A DNA stretch of 64,000 nucleotides from Dryomyza anilis (lineage: Eukaryota > Arthropoda > Insecta > Diptera > Dryomyzidae), in the NCBI GenBank assembly GCA_951804985.1, contig OX638133.1, positions 75,460,367-75,524,366 of the forward strand. The letters run 5' to 3'. This document shows, one piece after another, positions 44,387 through 54,835 of the stretch (position 1 is its first letter; each line of letters begins with the position of its first letter). The notes beneath the pieces are model-generated. The model saw only the letters and a program-made list of their open reading frames with translations, was not told the DNA's origin and did not search any database. A program made the translations under genes and the position numbers.

Positions 44387-45235
44387 TTTGTTCCGCTTCT
44401 CCGTCTAAGCGGCTGATCCGATTTCCTTCAAATTTTTACCACAGATGCGGTATGGTCTGGAAGGACTGATAGGCTATATATGGGCGGGATTGGACAAAGG
44501 GGCGTGGCACCTCCCATACAACCTAAACTTTCAATACAATATAACTCGGCACTTTCACCAGCTACGAACATGAAACAAAAAACTCAAATACAAAAAAAAA
44601 AAATAAAAACAAAAAAGCAAAAGCACAAAACAAAACAAAAGCAAAAATACAAAAACAAAAGCAATCACGTTTGTTCCGCTTCTCCGTCTAAACGGCTGAT
44701 CCGATTTCCTTGAAATTTTTACCACAGATGCGGTATGGTCTGGAAGGAATGATAGGCTATATATGGGCGGGATTGGACAAAGGGGCGTGGCACCTCCCAT
44801 ACAACCTAAACTTTCAATACGATATAACTCGGCACTTTCACCAGCTACGAACATGAAACAAAAAACTCAAATACAAAAAAAAAATGAAAAAGAAAAAAGC
44901 AAAAGCACAAAACAAAACAAAAGCAAAAATACAAAAACAAAAGCAATCACGTTTGTTCCGCTTCTCCGTCTAAACGGCTGATCCGATTTTCTTGAAATTT
45001 TTACCACAGATGCGGTATGGTCTGGAAGGAATGATAGGCTATATATGGGCGGGATTGGACAAAGAGGCGTGGCACCTCCCATGCAACCTAAACACGATAT
45101 AACTCGGCACTTTCACCAGCTACGAACATGAAACAAAAAACTCAAATACAAAAAAAAAATTTAAAAACAAAAAAGCAAAAGCACAACACAAAACAAAAGC
45201 AAAAATTCAAAAACAAAACCAATCACATAAAACCA
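44387..45235 (+). repeat. Three tandem copies of a 283-bp module in C4
   Basis: TTTGTTCCGCTTCTCCGTCT starts at 44387, 44670 and 44952 (periods 283 and 282). The copies are almost identical by eye (single substitutions such as TCTAAGCGG for TCTAAACGG). The third lacks ~10 bp (CTTTCAATA) before CGATATAACTCGG. C2 has only one such module. Confidence 0.95.
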
Positions 45236-45259
45236 CAATCCAAACTAAATGAAAAACAA

Positions 45260-46309
45260 AAAAAGGAAAGAAAAACAAACTCACCACACTAAAACTAACC
45301 AAACTAAAACTCACACCACTAAAATTAACCACACTAAAACTCACCGCACTAAAATTCACCACACTAAAACTCACCACACTAAAACTCACCACACTAAAAC
45401 TCACCAAACCAAAACTCACCACACTAAAACTCACCACACAAAAACTCACCACACTAAAACTCACCACACTAAAACTCACCCTTAAATTAACCACACTAAA
45501 ACCCACCACACTAAAACTCACCACACAAAAACTAACCACACTAAAATTCACCCTTAAATTAACCACACTAAAACCCACCACACTATAATTCACCACACTA
45601 AAACTCACCACACTAAAATTCAACACACTAAAACTCACCACACTAAAACTCACCACACTTAAACTCACCACACAAAAATTCAACACACTAAAACTTACCA
45701 CACAAAAACTCACCACACTAAAACTCACCACACTAAAACTCACCACACTAAAACTTCCCTTACAAAAACTCACCACACTAAAACTCACCACACTAAAACT
45801 CACCACACTTAAACTCACTACACTAAAACTCACCACACTTAAACTCACCACTCAAAAATTCAACACACTAAAATTCACCACACTAAAACCCACCACACTA
45901 AAATTTCACCACACTAAAACTCACCACACTAAAATTCACCACACTAAAACTCACCACACTAAAATTTACCACATTAAAACTTACCACACTAAAACTCACA
46001 ACACTAAAACTCAGCGCACTAAAATTCACCACACTAAAACCCACCACACTATAATTAACCACACTAAAACTCACCACCCTAAAATTCACTACACTAAAAC
46101 TCACCACACTAAAATTTACCACACTCAAATTCACCACACTAAAACTCACCACACTAAAACTCACCACACTAAAACTCACCACACTAAAACTCACCACACT
46201 AAACCTCAACACACCAAAACTAACCACAATTAAACTCACCACTCCAAAATTCACCACATCTAAACTCACCACACTGAAACTTACTACATTAAAATCCACC
46301 ACACTAAAA
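45260..46309 (+). repeat. 15-bp minisatellite (ACTAAAACTCACCAC)n
   Basis: About 70 units, most identical or with one change (AATTCACC, AACCCACC, TTAACC variants). Because 15 is a multiple of three, long open frames exist on both strands (for example 214 codons on the minus strand with a Ser-Phe-Ser-Val-Val period); they are not genes. Confidence 0.97.
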
Positions 46310-46450
46310 CTTCTACTGGGAAAAACTTTACGGGGAAGAATTCTACGGGAAAGAATTCTACCGGGAACAATTCTACCGGGATGAATTCTACGTTGAGAAT
46401 TCTACGGGAAAGCGTTCTATGTGGATTTTACGGGGAATATTTCTACTGGG
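46310..46450 (+). repeat. 16-bp minisatellite (GGGAAGAATTCTACGG units)
   Basis: About nine units of a GGGAA(G/T)AATTCTAC(G/C)-type repeat, each with GAATTC. Also found in C2 and C3. Confidence 0.9.
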
Positions 46451-46677
46451 AATAATTCTGCGGAGAAGCGCAGTCTGAGAAAAAATTGTCTTTGGGAAAA
46501 GTTGTTTTGGCGGAGAATTATTTGGTTACCACATTTATAAAACCAATAAAAAAAATTTCAACAGCTAAGCACGGGCCCCTCATATAAATAATAAAATGTT
46601 TTTTATATTAATAAAATCGCTCCATATCTTTGAATTCAGAAAATCTTGGCACGAGTCGTGCACGGGTCCAGCTAGTA

Positions 46678-47278
46678 TATAATATTTGCTTTACAGATAA
46701 TCGATCATAGTTTCTTGTAAAATTTTAATATTAGCATTTTAGGTGATGCGCTAAGAACTTTTTTTCAACGAAGTAAAAAAAATATATGTTTTATTACAAT
46801 TTTTTCTTTTTATAAAACTCAATTTTCTTGAAATTTTTTTATCTATAATTTTGTATATTTTTTATATTTGAATGTATCAAAGTGCACCGTTGCAAAACGT
46901 GATCACATTTATCCTATTTGAAACCTCTTCAAAAAAAATGTATTTGCTGATATTTCATAAACCTATTCAGAGAAAAATCTTGAATTAACTCTTTCGAATT
47001 TTACGGATCATTCCTATTTTGCAAAAATAGTCACAGTTACTGCGAAATTTTATTTTTATTTTGAAGTCTAGTTTGATGAAAATTGCAATTGTACGACATA
47101 AAAAATGTTATTTTTATTTTTACGATTTCTTAATCGTCGATCAAATTGGAGAAAACAATAAATTAAATGCGTTCTTTAAATAATTTATAATTTTAATGAT
47201 ATAATAGATGTAACAATTTTCGAAGTTGTCTCTTTAATCGGGGCCATCCGGTATTTATCATAATTTTTTATCATAATA
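46678..47278. other. Non-coding DNA
   Basis: AT-rich, no feature recognised. Confidence 0.4.
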
Positions 47279-47534
47279 TCGTCGTTGTAGAACGAAAAGT
47301 CACCAAATACATTTTTATGAAAAACTTAATTTTCGAGTTTGTTGATAAATATTATAAAAAGTAATTGATGCATTTTTGATGTTGAAAAAACAACTAATAT
47401 ATTTAAATTTTCTTATCATGTGGTCAAAAAATTGAGTTCATCGATTAAAAATTGACAGATTTATAAAGATTTTTGAAAATGAATATTTGGCATTTTGAAA
47501 ATGTATTTGGTGAATTTTCGTTCTACAACAACGA
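47279..47534 (-). mobile_element. TA-flanked MITE, family R, copy 2 (intact, empty site for the SINE)
   Basis: Inverted ends TCGTCGTTGTAGAACGAAAA (47279) and TTTTCGTTCTACAACAACGA (47534) extend about 36 bp with few mismatches. They are flanked by TA on both sides (47277-47278, 47535-47536). The 256-bp element aligns end to end with the halves of 9749-10266. It carries a single ACAGAT at 47455-47460 where that copy has the SINE. Confidence 0.85.
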
Positions 47535-47639
47535 TATGATGTTATTTAAAAGCACGCAAGTAAAATAATATATTTCAAATAAAAAAAATTTAAAAATTTT
47601 AATTTTAATTTATTTAAAAATAAAAAATTGATAAAAGAA

Positions 47640-48120
47640 AAAAAAAACAATGTTACTCATACGCACTGAGGAACCAAGAAAATTAAAGCATTCAAAGAAC
47701 GAATATATATAAAGTGTTTTGAAATTGTTTAAGAAAAGCAAAAGAGCATTCAAAATATAAATTTATATATAAATTAAATCATATTTAAAGATGTATGAAC
47801 AAAAATTAAAATTCATTAATGCTAACTAATATTTTATACAAAGTTACTCATACTCAACGTAGAACCACGAATAATTAATATTTCATAAAAGACGCATTAT
47901 GCCATGATTCGACGACTTTATAAACTTTAAAAATATAATTTTCTTTCTTTAAAACTAAGACCTCTTTTAAAGTTAGACGCAGTTACAATTTGAACTTAAA
48001 AAATTGTCTTTAAAATTGTTACTCATACGCACTACAGTACCAAGAAAATTATAGCAACAACGAAGAAATATATATTGAACGCTTTAAAAATGTAAAAATA
48101 TGATAATATCTATAAGCTAA
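47640..48120 (+). repeat. Three diverged tandem units, about 175-190 bp
   Basis: TTACTCATACGCACT...ACCAAGAAAATTA at 47653, 47844 (more diverged) and 48019. Units 1 and 3 also share GAANNAATATATAT and GCTTTAAAA/TTGAAAT stretches. Confidence 0.6.
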
Positions 48121-48263
48121 ACAAACATCAAAATATAAAATGTTTTGATATAGTAATAAATATGTAAAAAATAATTAAAAATAAAATAATCTATAATTAA
48201 AAGATATATTATTGTTATAGATAGTGGAAATAAAGAATAACCTTTAATAAAATTATTCATATA

Positions 48264-48474
48264 CCCAGAAAAATATAAATTCAATAGTTTTTTACTATTA
48301 ATATTAGTCAATAGGTTAAATTATTTAATAAATAGGTAAATTCCATTAAATACTACAAAATACCATTAAATACTTTTAAATTGTTTTTGTATTTATATGA
48401 AAATATTTATTTTTTATATACTATTGAATCAATTACTGTCATATTGACCATTTTACTAGCATTTTTTCTGAGTG
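48264..48474. mobile_element. TA-type MITE, family S, copy 1
   Basis: Left end CCCAGAAAAATATAAATTCA and right end (reverse complement) CACTCAGAAAAAATGCTAGT lie next to TA dinucleotides. Inner inverted parts are ATTCAATAGT/ACTATTGAAT and AGTCAATAGG/CATATTGACC. Related pieces occur at 61999-62123 and 60230-60344. Confidence 0.6.
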
Positions 48475-49968
48475 TACACACTATAGCTTTAAGTGAAAAT
48501 ATTAATAATAAAATAACATAGCACAACAAAAAAAAAAAAAATTCAAAATCTTAATATGATTTTGCCGATGGACTTTAGGATTCTAATAAAAATCTCATTT
48601 TCAGTTAACCTCATATTATATAAAACAAACTAATTACATTCCTCATGTTTTTCTATATATTATGAACTTTCAATTTTTGCAGTTTTCTCACTGATTTCTT
48701 TTGTATTTGATTGAGACTACTTCAACTAATATTGAGAAATAAATCAAATGACATGTGTATGGGTTTGGCCCAAGTTATGACCATTCAAACGCAAAAAATA
48801 TAAATTTGAAATGAAATAACACCCACATTAATTTTAGTTTATTTTTAATTCCATTTTTCATTAAATTTTATTGTGAAAAAAGTCTCAATAAAATTATCCC
48901 TAACTCGGGATTATTCAAAAAAAATATTATTGTGTGCGTTATTTCATTTGTTTTTGGGATTATTAATTTTTATAAAGTTTAGGTGTTATTTCAAACATTC
49001 TGGAGGTTATTTCATTTCTCAATTTTTGTTTGCATTTTGGTCTGATAAAACGGTCAACCTTGTAAAAGAAAATATTTGAAGTGTACAGATTTAAATTTAT
49101 TAGTCCATTGAATCTTTTGGATTCAATATGCGTAAATGGTATTTCGATTTTAACTAAAGTGCATTTCTTATATAAAATATTTGTCTTTTTTAAATGACTT
49201 ATTCAGAATAATTTTAAATTGTTATAAGAAACCCATTAAAAATATTGGTAATTCGATAAGATGCAAACTCAAGTGTTCAGTGGAAACATGAAAAAGGTTC
49301 AATCAACCATTTCAAAATGATTAACTATATCTTTTGAACCTTACACAGTCGTATAGGGGTATAAGTTCATACTACACTTTTTATCGGTAGACCAGGTTGA
49401 AGCACGATATAAACAAATTCGGAGTTTAATTAAAAAAGTTTTGTCTCAATGTGTTATTATTTTATATTTAATTTAAAATTGTCTTATCCCTTTTCTGTAT
49501 TTTGGGGGTTATTTAATTTATTTTGGCAGTTATTTCATTTGTTTTAAGGATTATTTTATTGAGAACGTTCTATGTGTTAAGTTTTGGCATTCTTTCATTC
49601 GTTTTGGGCATTTTTTTTTTCATCGACGGTTATTTAATTTTATCATTAGAGATTATATGGTGTAAATTGGTGTGATTATTTCATTTTGTTTTTGATTTTT
49701 TTGGGAATATATCAGATTTTTTGGAAATATTTCAGATTTTTTGGAAATAGTTAGTTATTTGGGAATTATATCAATGGGGGTCATTTCATTAGGGACCATT
49801 TTAAATATTTTAAAAACGATGAACGATGGTGTTGTATAAAAAACGTTTCAAAAATATATAATTAAAACTAATATTGTGATTCCGTTTAATGAAAATTTTG
49901 AAATCAACTTTGAAAATATGGGTTTATTGTTTATTTTTTCATAGTAATTAATATCAAATTCAAAATTT
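48475..49968. other. Non-coding DNA
   Basis: The phrase GGTTATTTCATTTnTTTTGG recurs loosely at 48935-49025 and 49500-49800 (about eight times), a very degenerate ~20-40-bp repeat. Otherwise AT-rich. Confidence 0.45.
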
Positions 49969-50103
49969 GGGCGCATAATCATAGACACTTTAAAGTCAAC
50001 TTTAAGTATAAAATCAGCTTTTTGACAATTTGAAATACAAAATATTTCAAAAAAGTCGAATTTATTTTTAAAGTTGACTTTAAATTGTTTATGATTATGC
50101 ACC
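49969..50103. repeat. Short palindromic element, 36-bp arms
   Basis: GGCGCATAATCATAGACACT...AAAGTCAACTTTAA (49969-50005) pairs with TTAAAGTTGACTTTAAAT...TATGATTATGCACC (50068-50103) at nearly all positions. The 60-bp loop can pair further (TTTTTGACAATTTGAAATA with TATTTCAAAAAAGTCGAATT). Looks like a small MITE; no clear target duplication. Confidence 0.75.
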
Positions 50104-51466
50104 TTAGTTTTTAAAATCAATTTAAATTTAAAATTATTTAAAATTAAATAAAAAGTAATCTTTTTTGTTATTTCTACCAGACTCATACAATATGTACGTA
50201 TTATGTATAAAACAGCGCATGCAACCGTAACTGGCGTCAATATTGAGAGTGCGAATGTGTGAAATTATTAAGAGTGTTTGCTGGTACCTGCTTGTATGAC
50301 ACACATACTTACATGCAGCCTACAACGGTGTTTGCAGCAAGTTACGTGAGTGTTTCACTCGATGCCGCTGTGTGCGTAGAGTACCTGTTTAGGTTGGTTG
50401 CCTGCCTGCCTGCCTGCTGTGCTGTTTGTTGTTTGCTGTATGAGTGTTAGGCTGCTGTCTGTGAGTGCGTGCGTGCAAATAATAAATTGCATGCGATATT
50501 TTAGATTGTCATTGGCTGCTTCCTACTGCTTATAATGATATTTTATATGATTTTATTTTCATATTTTTAGCCAGTTGTTGTGTTCTGTTGGGTGTTGTGC
50601 TCTCAAAGGAAATTACATCATATTTTGTGACGAAATTTTATGTAATATAATTCCTCTTTGAATTATATTAAAGTTATAAATCACACAGGCACTTCAATGT
50701 AGTAATGTGTAGAATTAGCGTATTAAAAAAAAATGTTAACGCGTTTTTAGTGAAAAATTGAATTTTTAGTGAAAAATTGAATTTTTAGTGAAATTTTTAG
50801 AAAATTTTTAAATTTTTAATAAATTGGATTGGCCACCCTGTTTGCCATGTAAACACAGTTCCATCATGTTAACTGCAATGCAAGCAAATTTGATGCACTG
50901 CTTATTTAAATGGAAATATCTACAACTATTTTCAAAATTACATTTAAGCGTATTTCGTGATTGTCGAGAACGTGCGGAAAATTAAAGCCTTTTCATTTGT
51001 GTGTTTTTGTTATGTTTTATTGGAGGGGTTTGGTTGATGAAAATGTTGGTTGGTTGCTTCGATGATTCTTTGTTGGCAACGTATTTTGTTTGTGTATTTC
51101 ATTTCCGTTTGCCGGCACGATCTCTCACATGAACTCAAATGCATCAATATTTGCGAAAATTGCCGCAGCAATTAATCATTTGTTCGAGATAAATTGCAGC
51201 AACGCGTACTGTGATGTGTAAATATGCTGCCTATACAAATACGAATACATACATATACTCTCACATGCATACACACATTAATATATATACACATGCATAT
51301 GTAGGAATTGGCAGAGGCAGAGGAAAAGGATATTTGCAGTGGCGGTTAGACTTATTGGCATGTTGAAGATAATTGTTTTCCGAAATAGTTTTGCAACCAG
51401 AAAGAATTTTATTTTGGTTAATTACAAAGATTTATTAATTAGACAATATTTCTTTTTATATATACA
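50104..51466. other. Non-coding DNA with GC-richer patch and simple repeats
   Basis: 50230-50560 is richer in G+C and GT/TG, with a (CCTG)n run (50400-50420). 50745-50815 contains three tandem units of GTGAAAAATTGAATTTTTA. 51230-51310 holds CA/TA-rich microsatellite sequence. A conserved regulatory block is possible at 50.2-50.6 kb but unproven. Confidence 0.4.
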
Positions 51467-52382
51467 TGAAGGGTTTTTCAACAGGGACGCTACAAAAGTA
51501 GAGCAAAAGGGAAAGCAAACGACGCAATATTTCTTGCCGCTCTTTTGACATTTCTCTTCAGTAAGGTTTGCCATTTCATACAAAGGATATACGAGCCAAC
51601 AATGAGTCGAAATTATTAAAATTTACTACCGAAATTCAGTAGTAAAAATTCGAAAAATTATCTTCAGCGATGAGGCTTATTTCTGGCTGAATGGCTTTGT
51701 CAATAAACAAAATATGCATTTTTGGTCAGACAGCAATCCACACGTACTCCCAGAGTCATCATTGCATCCCGAAAAAATTACGGTTTGGTGCGGTTTATGA
51801 GCCGGCGGCGTCATTGGGCCGTACTTCTTCCGTGATGATCAAGACCGGCACGTTACTGTGAATGGGAATCGCTACCGTTCAACGATAACCGAACATTTTT
51901 GGCCCCAATTGGATGATATGGACTTGGAGGACATGTGGTTTCAACTTGACGGCGCCACAAGCCACACAGCGAATGCCAAAATCAATTTATTGGAAACCAA
52001 GTTTGGAGAACGTGTTATCTCACGAAATAGTCCAGTCGATTGGCCGCCTCGGTCGTGCGATTTGACGCAGTTAGACTATTTCCTGTGGGGCTACGTCAAG
52101 TCTATGGTCAATGCCAACAAGCCAGCGACGATTGATGAACTTCGTACGAATATCGAACGTGAAATTGCAGCAGTATCGGCCGATTTATGCTTGAAAATCG
52201 TCGAAAATTGGGTTCAGCGTCTGGACTTCTGCAAGCGTGCCGTGGTGGCCATGCAAAAGAAATCGAGTTCCATACATATTGGCATCGAACGTACTTTTAC
52301 AGGAATAAAGAATTTCATTGATATCCAAAACTGTTTTTGTTTTACTACTTTTGTAGCGGCTCTTATTGAAAAACCCTTTTAT
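51467..52382 (+). mobile_element. Mariner-like DD41D element (rosa-type), internally deleted
   Basis: Terminal inverted repeats of about 34 bp, matching at roughly 28 positions: GAAGGGTTTTTCAACAGGGA...GCTACAAAAGTAG (51468-51501) and, reversed, AAAGGGTTTTTCAATAAGAG...GCTACAAAAGTAG (52380-52345). TATA-rich flanks fit TA insertion. The element is about 0.9 kb, shorter than the ~1.3 kb expected for a full copy. The 5' portion between the left repeat and 51660, where the helix-turn-helix DNA-binding domain should be encoded, is largely missing. Confidence 0.88.
51663..52344 (+). pseudogene. Broken DD41D mariner transposase, catalytic part
   Basis: Cut-and-paste transposase of the IS630-Tc1-mariner superfamily, normally about 340-350 residues acting in the nucleus on its own inverted repeats. 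In one frame the DDE domain is readable: FSDEAYFWLNG with the first Asp at 51669; FQLDGATSHTA with the second at 51948; and PPRSCDLTQLDYFLWGYVK with the third at 52074. The second and third Asp are 41 residues apart (DD41D), as in the rosa group first known from a tephritid fly. Defects: an in-frame TGA at 51798 where Trp would be expected in GLWAGG; the N-terminal DNA-binding region absent; and a probable one-base loss near 52236, after which the residues no longer look like transposase and the frame runs on past the inverted repeat to a stop at 52398-52400. The longest intact stretch starts at ATG 51858. It cannot encode active enzyme. Confidence 0.9.
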
Positions 52383-52750
52383 ATAGACAATTTTAAATAG
52401 AAATACTCTTGTTTAATTGCACCATGATATATAAATGGTATATTTCAAAAAGTAGAAGATAAGTAGAACAGGTTTGCTAATGTTTATCATTAAACTGAAT
52501 TATGTTCTGGTCGGGTCTGCTACGATAAGTCGAATTTGAAAATATCGAAACTAAAAATACAGAAAACAAATACAAAAATAAAGATATTAAAAAAGAACAT
52601 ATTCGAAACAAAACAATTTTTTAAATTTAATTTTAATAATTTAAAAAAGAATTTGGATATTGGCATAGAATTAAAAAAAATATATAAAATTTTTGCTTCT
52701 CGTAATCGAAAAATGCTTTGATTTGCTATTGCATTTTTGTTTTGTGTTTT
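52383..52750. other. Non-coding DNA
   Basis: AT-rich; A-rich stretch 52540-52690. No feature. Confidence 0.4.
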
Positions 52751-53592
52751 TATACCCTACACCTATGAGGTACAGGGTATATTAACTTTGTGCATATATT
52801 GTAACGCCACTTAGGAGGCGTGTCCGGTATGGAAAAGTATATATATTCTTGATCAGCATCACTACCCTAGTCCGTTTAGCCATATCCGTCTGTCTGTCTG
52901 TCCGTCTTGCTGTCTTGCTGTCCGAATACAGAATAACTTCAAAAATACTGATCAGAATGCGATAAAATTTCGTATTATTATATTTTAGCCAATAGTAGGA
53001 ACTAAGTTTGAAAATGAGCCAAATCGGTCAACGGACACGCACACCTCCCATACACGTCACTTTTATATAACTCTTTAGGAACTAATAACTCGAAAAGTAT
53101 TCAAGATATAGGTATAAAATTTGAAATGTATTGTTATAATTCACCTAAAAATATGTGGTCCAAACATGGGCGTGATCCGCCCACTTTTCTTTTTTTTTCA
53201 TTATTTCCCGGGTTTTCATCGTGAAAATTTGATCCGTAAATTATTAAAATCAAATCTATGAAAGGCTATAAGCCTTTCAAAATTTTAAATACAGACGTTG
53301 TCCGCCCAATTATATGTTCCTGTTTTTTTCATTAGTTTGTTATACTTTTATATAAATTTTTTAATTTATGGGGATATAAGACGTTAATTTCTGATATGTG
53401 AATAATATTTTGAGGGTGGGGAGGTTCAGCATACTTAATTAAAATCTTTAAAATTATGGTATGCAATTAAATATCCCACATTAATATCCCCACCAAAGGT
53501 GTAGGGTATTCCATAGTCGGGCCCGACCGACTATAAAAATCCGTCCCATGTGACCGAACTTACCTATGTGACCTAACTTTCCCAACTCGTTG
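52751..53592 (-). mobile_element. Mini-me/DINE-1-like element, subfamily A, copy A6
   Basis: Complete minus-strand copy from AACGAGTTGGGAAAGTTAGG (53592) to TATACCCTACACC (52752). It has the hairpin at 53515-53538 and a TCTG/TCCG plus CTTGCTGT microsatellite (52887-52921). It retains the segment near 53410-53490 (GGTGGGGAGGTTCAGCAT), making it one of the most complete A copies. Confidence 0.88.
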
Positions 53593-54835
53593 TTATTATT
53601 TTTTTTTTAATAAAGCTTTCCTTTTTTAATTGGTTTTGGTTTCAGTTAGAGTTTTAATTTTTTTGTTTGTTTGTTCTGCTTTTATTTGCTTTAATTTTTG
53701 TATTTTTAATGTTTCTCTGTTATGATTTTGCTTTTATTTTAGGTTTTTTTTTTTTGTTATGGTGAGTTGGCTTTTTTATTTTTGTTTCTGATTTTGCTGA
53801 TGATTCTGTATAGGATTTTAAGTTTTCTTTTATTTTTTTCCTTGGATTACGGTATTTTGTATACATTTTTTGTTTTTGATTAATGTTATTTTTATTCCAT
53901 TGTATTTTGGTGTAACATTTTTTATTTTTGCTTTCGACTTTTAGATTTTTTTTTTATAAAAAACACAAATTATTTTTTTTTTTTTTTGTGATTTTGTGTT
54001 CGTTTTAGTTTGGGATTAAGTTTTTATTATGTATTTCTATATTATTATTGGCATTGTGTTTAACTTAAATTTTATGTTTTTATAAATGTGTTCGTTTTGC
54101 ATTTGATTTTGTGTTTTATTTTTTTTTTTTTTGCTTTTGTGTTATTTTTTTATATTTTGGATTTTTGTTTTTGTGTTTGTATTTTTACTTTTGTGATTAT
54201 GCTTCTGTATCTGCTATTGTGTTTTAATTTTTGTTATTTTTCTTTTTCTTTTTATTTTTATTACATTTCCATTTTATGTTTCCTTTGCTTTTTCTGTTTT
54301 TATTTTTATTTTTTTATATTCTATTTTTACCTTTGTTTTATTTTAGATTTTGTGTATTTTCAATATTGTGTTTGACTTCATTTGGTATTTTAGTTTTTGA
54401 TTTTTGCTTATTGATTTTTAACTATTTTAATTTTGTGATTCTATATTATTGGTCTTGTATTTTACTTACATTTTTTTATTATAGGGTTTTATGTTTGTGT
54501 GTGTTTAATTTTTTTTTTCTATAACTGCAATTGTGGTTTGACATTTTTTATTATTTTTCTGATTTTCATCTGCCTTTCTTTTCTTTTTTCTTTCGATATT
54601 GTGTTTTATCAATTGTGTTTTTTCTTTCATTTTCAGAACATTGCTTTTTTATATTTATGCTTTTAATTTTGTTTTGTATTTGCGTTTGCGTGTAACATTG
54701 GTGCCACGCCCATGTATTATCTATGTTACTCTCCATAGTATCCTTGTTTTAAATTTCAGTGGAATCAGCAGTTTAGACGTGATGTTGGAACAGATGAACA
54801 GATAGACTGACAGAAAACAGTTTTATATTTATAAT
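53593..54835 (+). repeat. T/G-rich low-complexity tract, probable decayed family C element
   Basis: About 1.1 kb of TTTTTGTTTTTGTGTTTTA-like sequence, the + strand sense of the A/C-rich tract of family C. It is followed by GGTGCCACGCCC (54701), a TTAAATTTCAGTGGAAT-like phrase and GCAGTTTAGACG (54770), which correspond to the family C module. The Phe-rich frames here are composition artefacts. Confidence 0.6.

Larger units (their letters stand above)
44330..46677 (-). mobile_element. Family C composite element, copy C4 (longest uninterrupted copy)
   Basis: In minus-strand order: end CTAGCTGGACCCGTGCACGA (46675 downward), with a hairpin-forming GCACGACTCGTGC. Then come the AAGATATGGAGCGATTTTAT segment, GAGGGGCCCGTGC, and the 16-bp minisatellite (46310-46450). 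Next are the 15-bp minisatellite (45260-46309), three tandem copies of a 283-bp module (44387-45235) each with an A/C-rich tract, a GTAC-containing 8-mer repeat (GTTTGTAC, 44349-44385), and the end TTTATTATATTAATAGGAT (44338-44320 region). No frame outside the repeats. The superfamily is unknown. Similar 'ACTAGCTGACCCGGC'-type ends are, from memory, common in insect dispersed repeats, but I cannot verify the link. Confidence 0.8.

Noticed and set aside
44480..45082. Frames of 71-99 codons with shared GGIGQRGVAPPIQPK / PPIYSLSFLPDH segments
   Set aside because: Repeated translation of the 283-bp module of family C on both strands. The similarity between them is DNA repeat identity, not a gene family.
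45207..46302. Protein genes of 214 and 134 codons (Ser-Phe-Ser-Val-Val repeats) on the minus strand
   Set aside because: They are translations of a 15-bp minisatellite whose period keeps the frame open. No other evidence of coding.
54088..54524. Phe/Tyr-rich membrane-like frames of 95-97 codons
   Set aside because: Translation of a T/G-rich low-complexity tract likely derived from a family C element.
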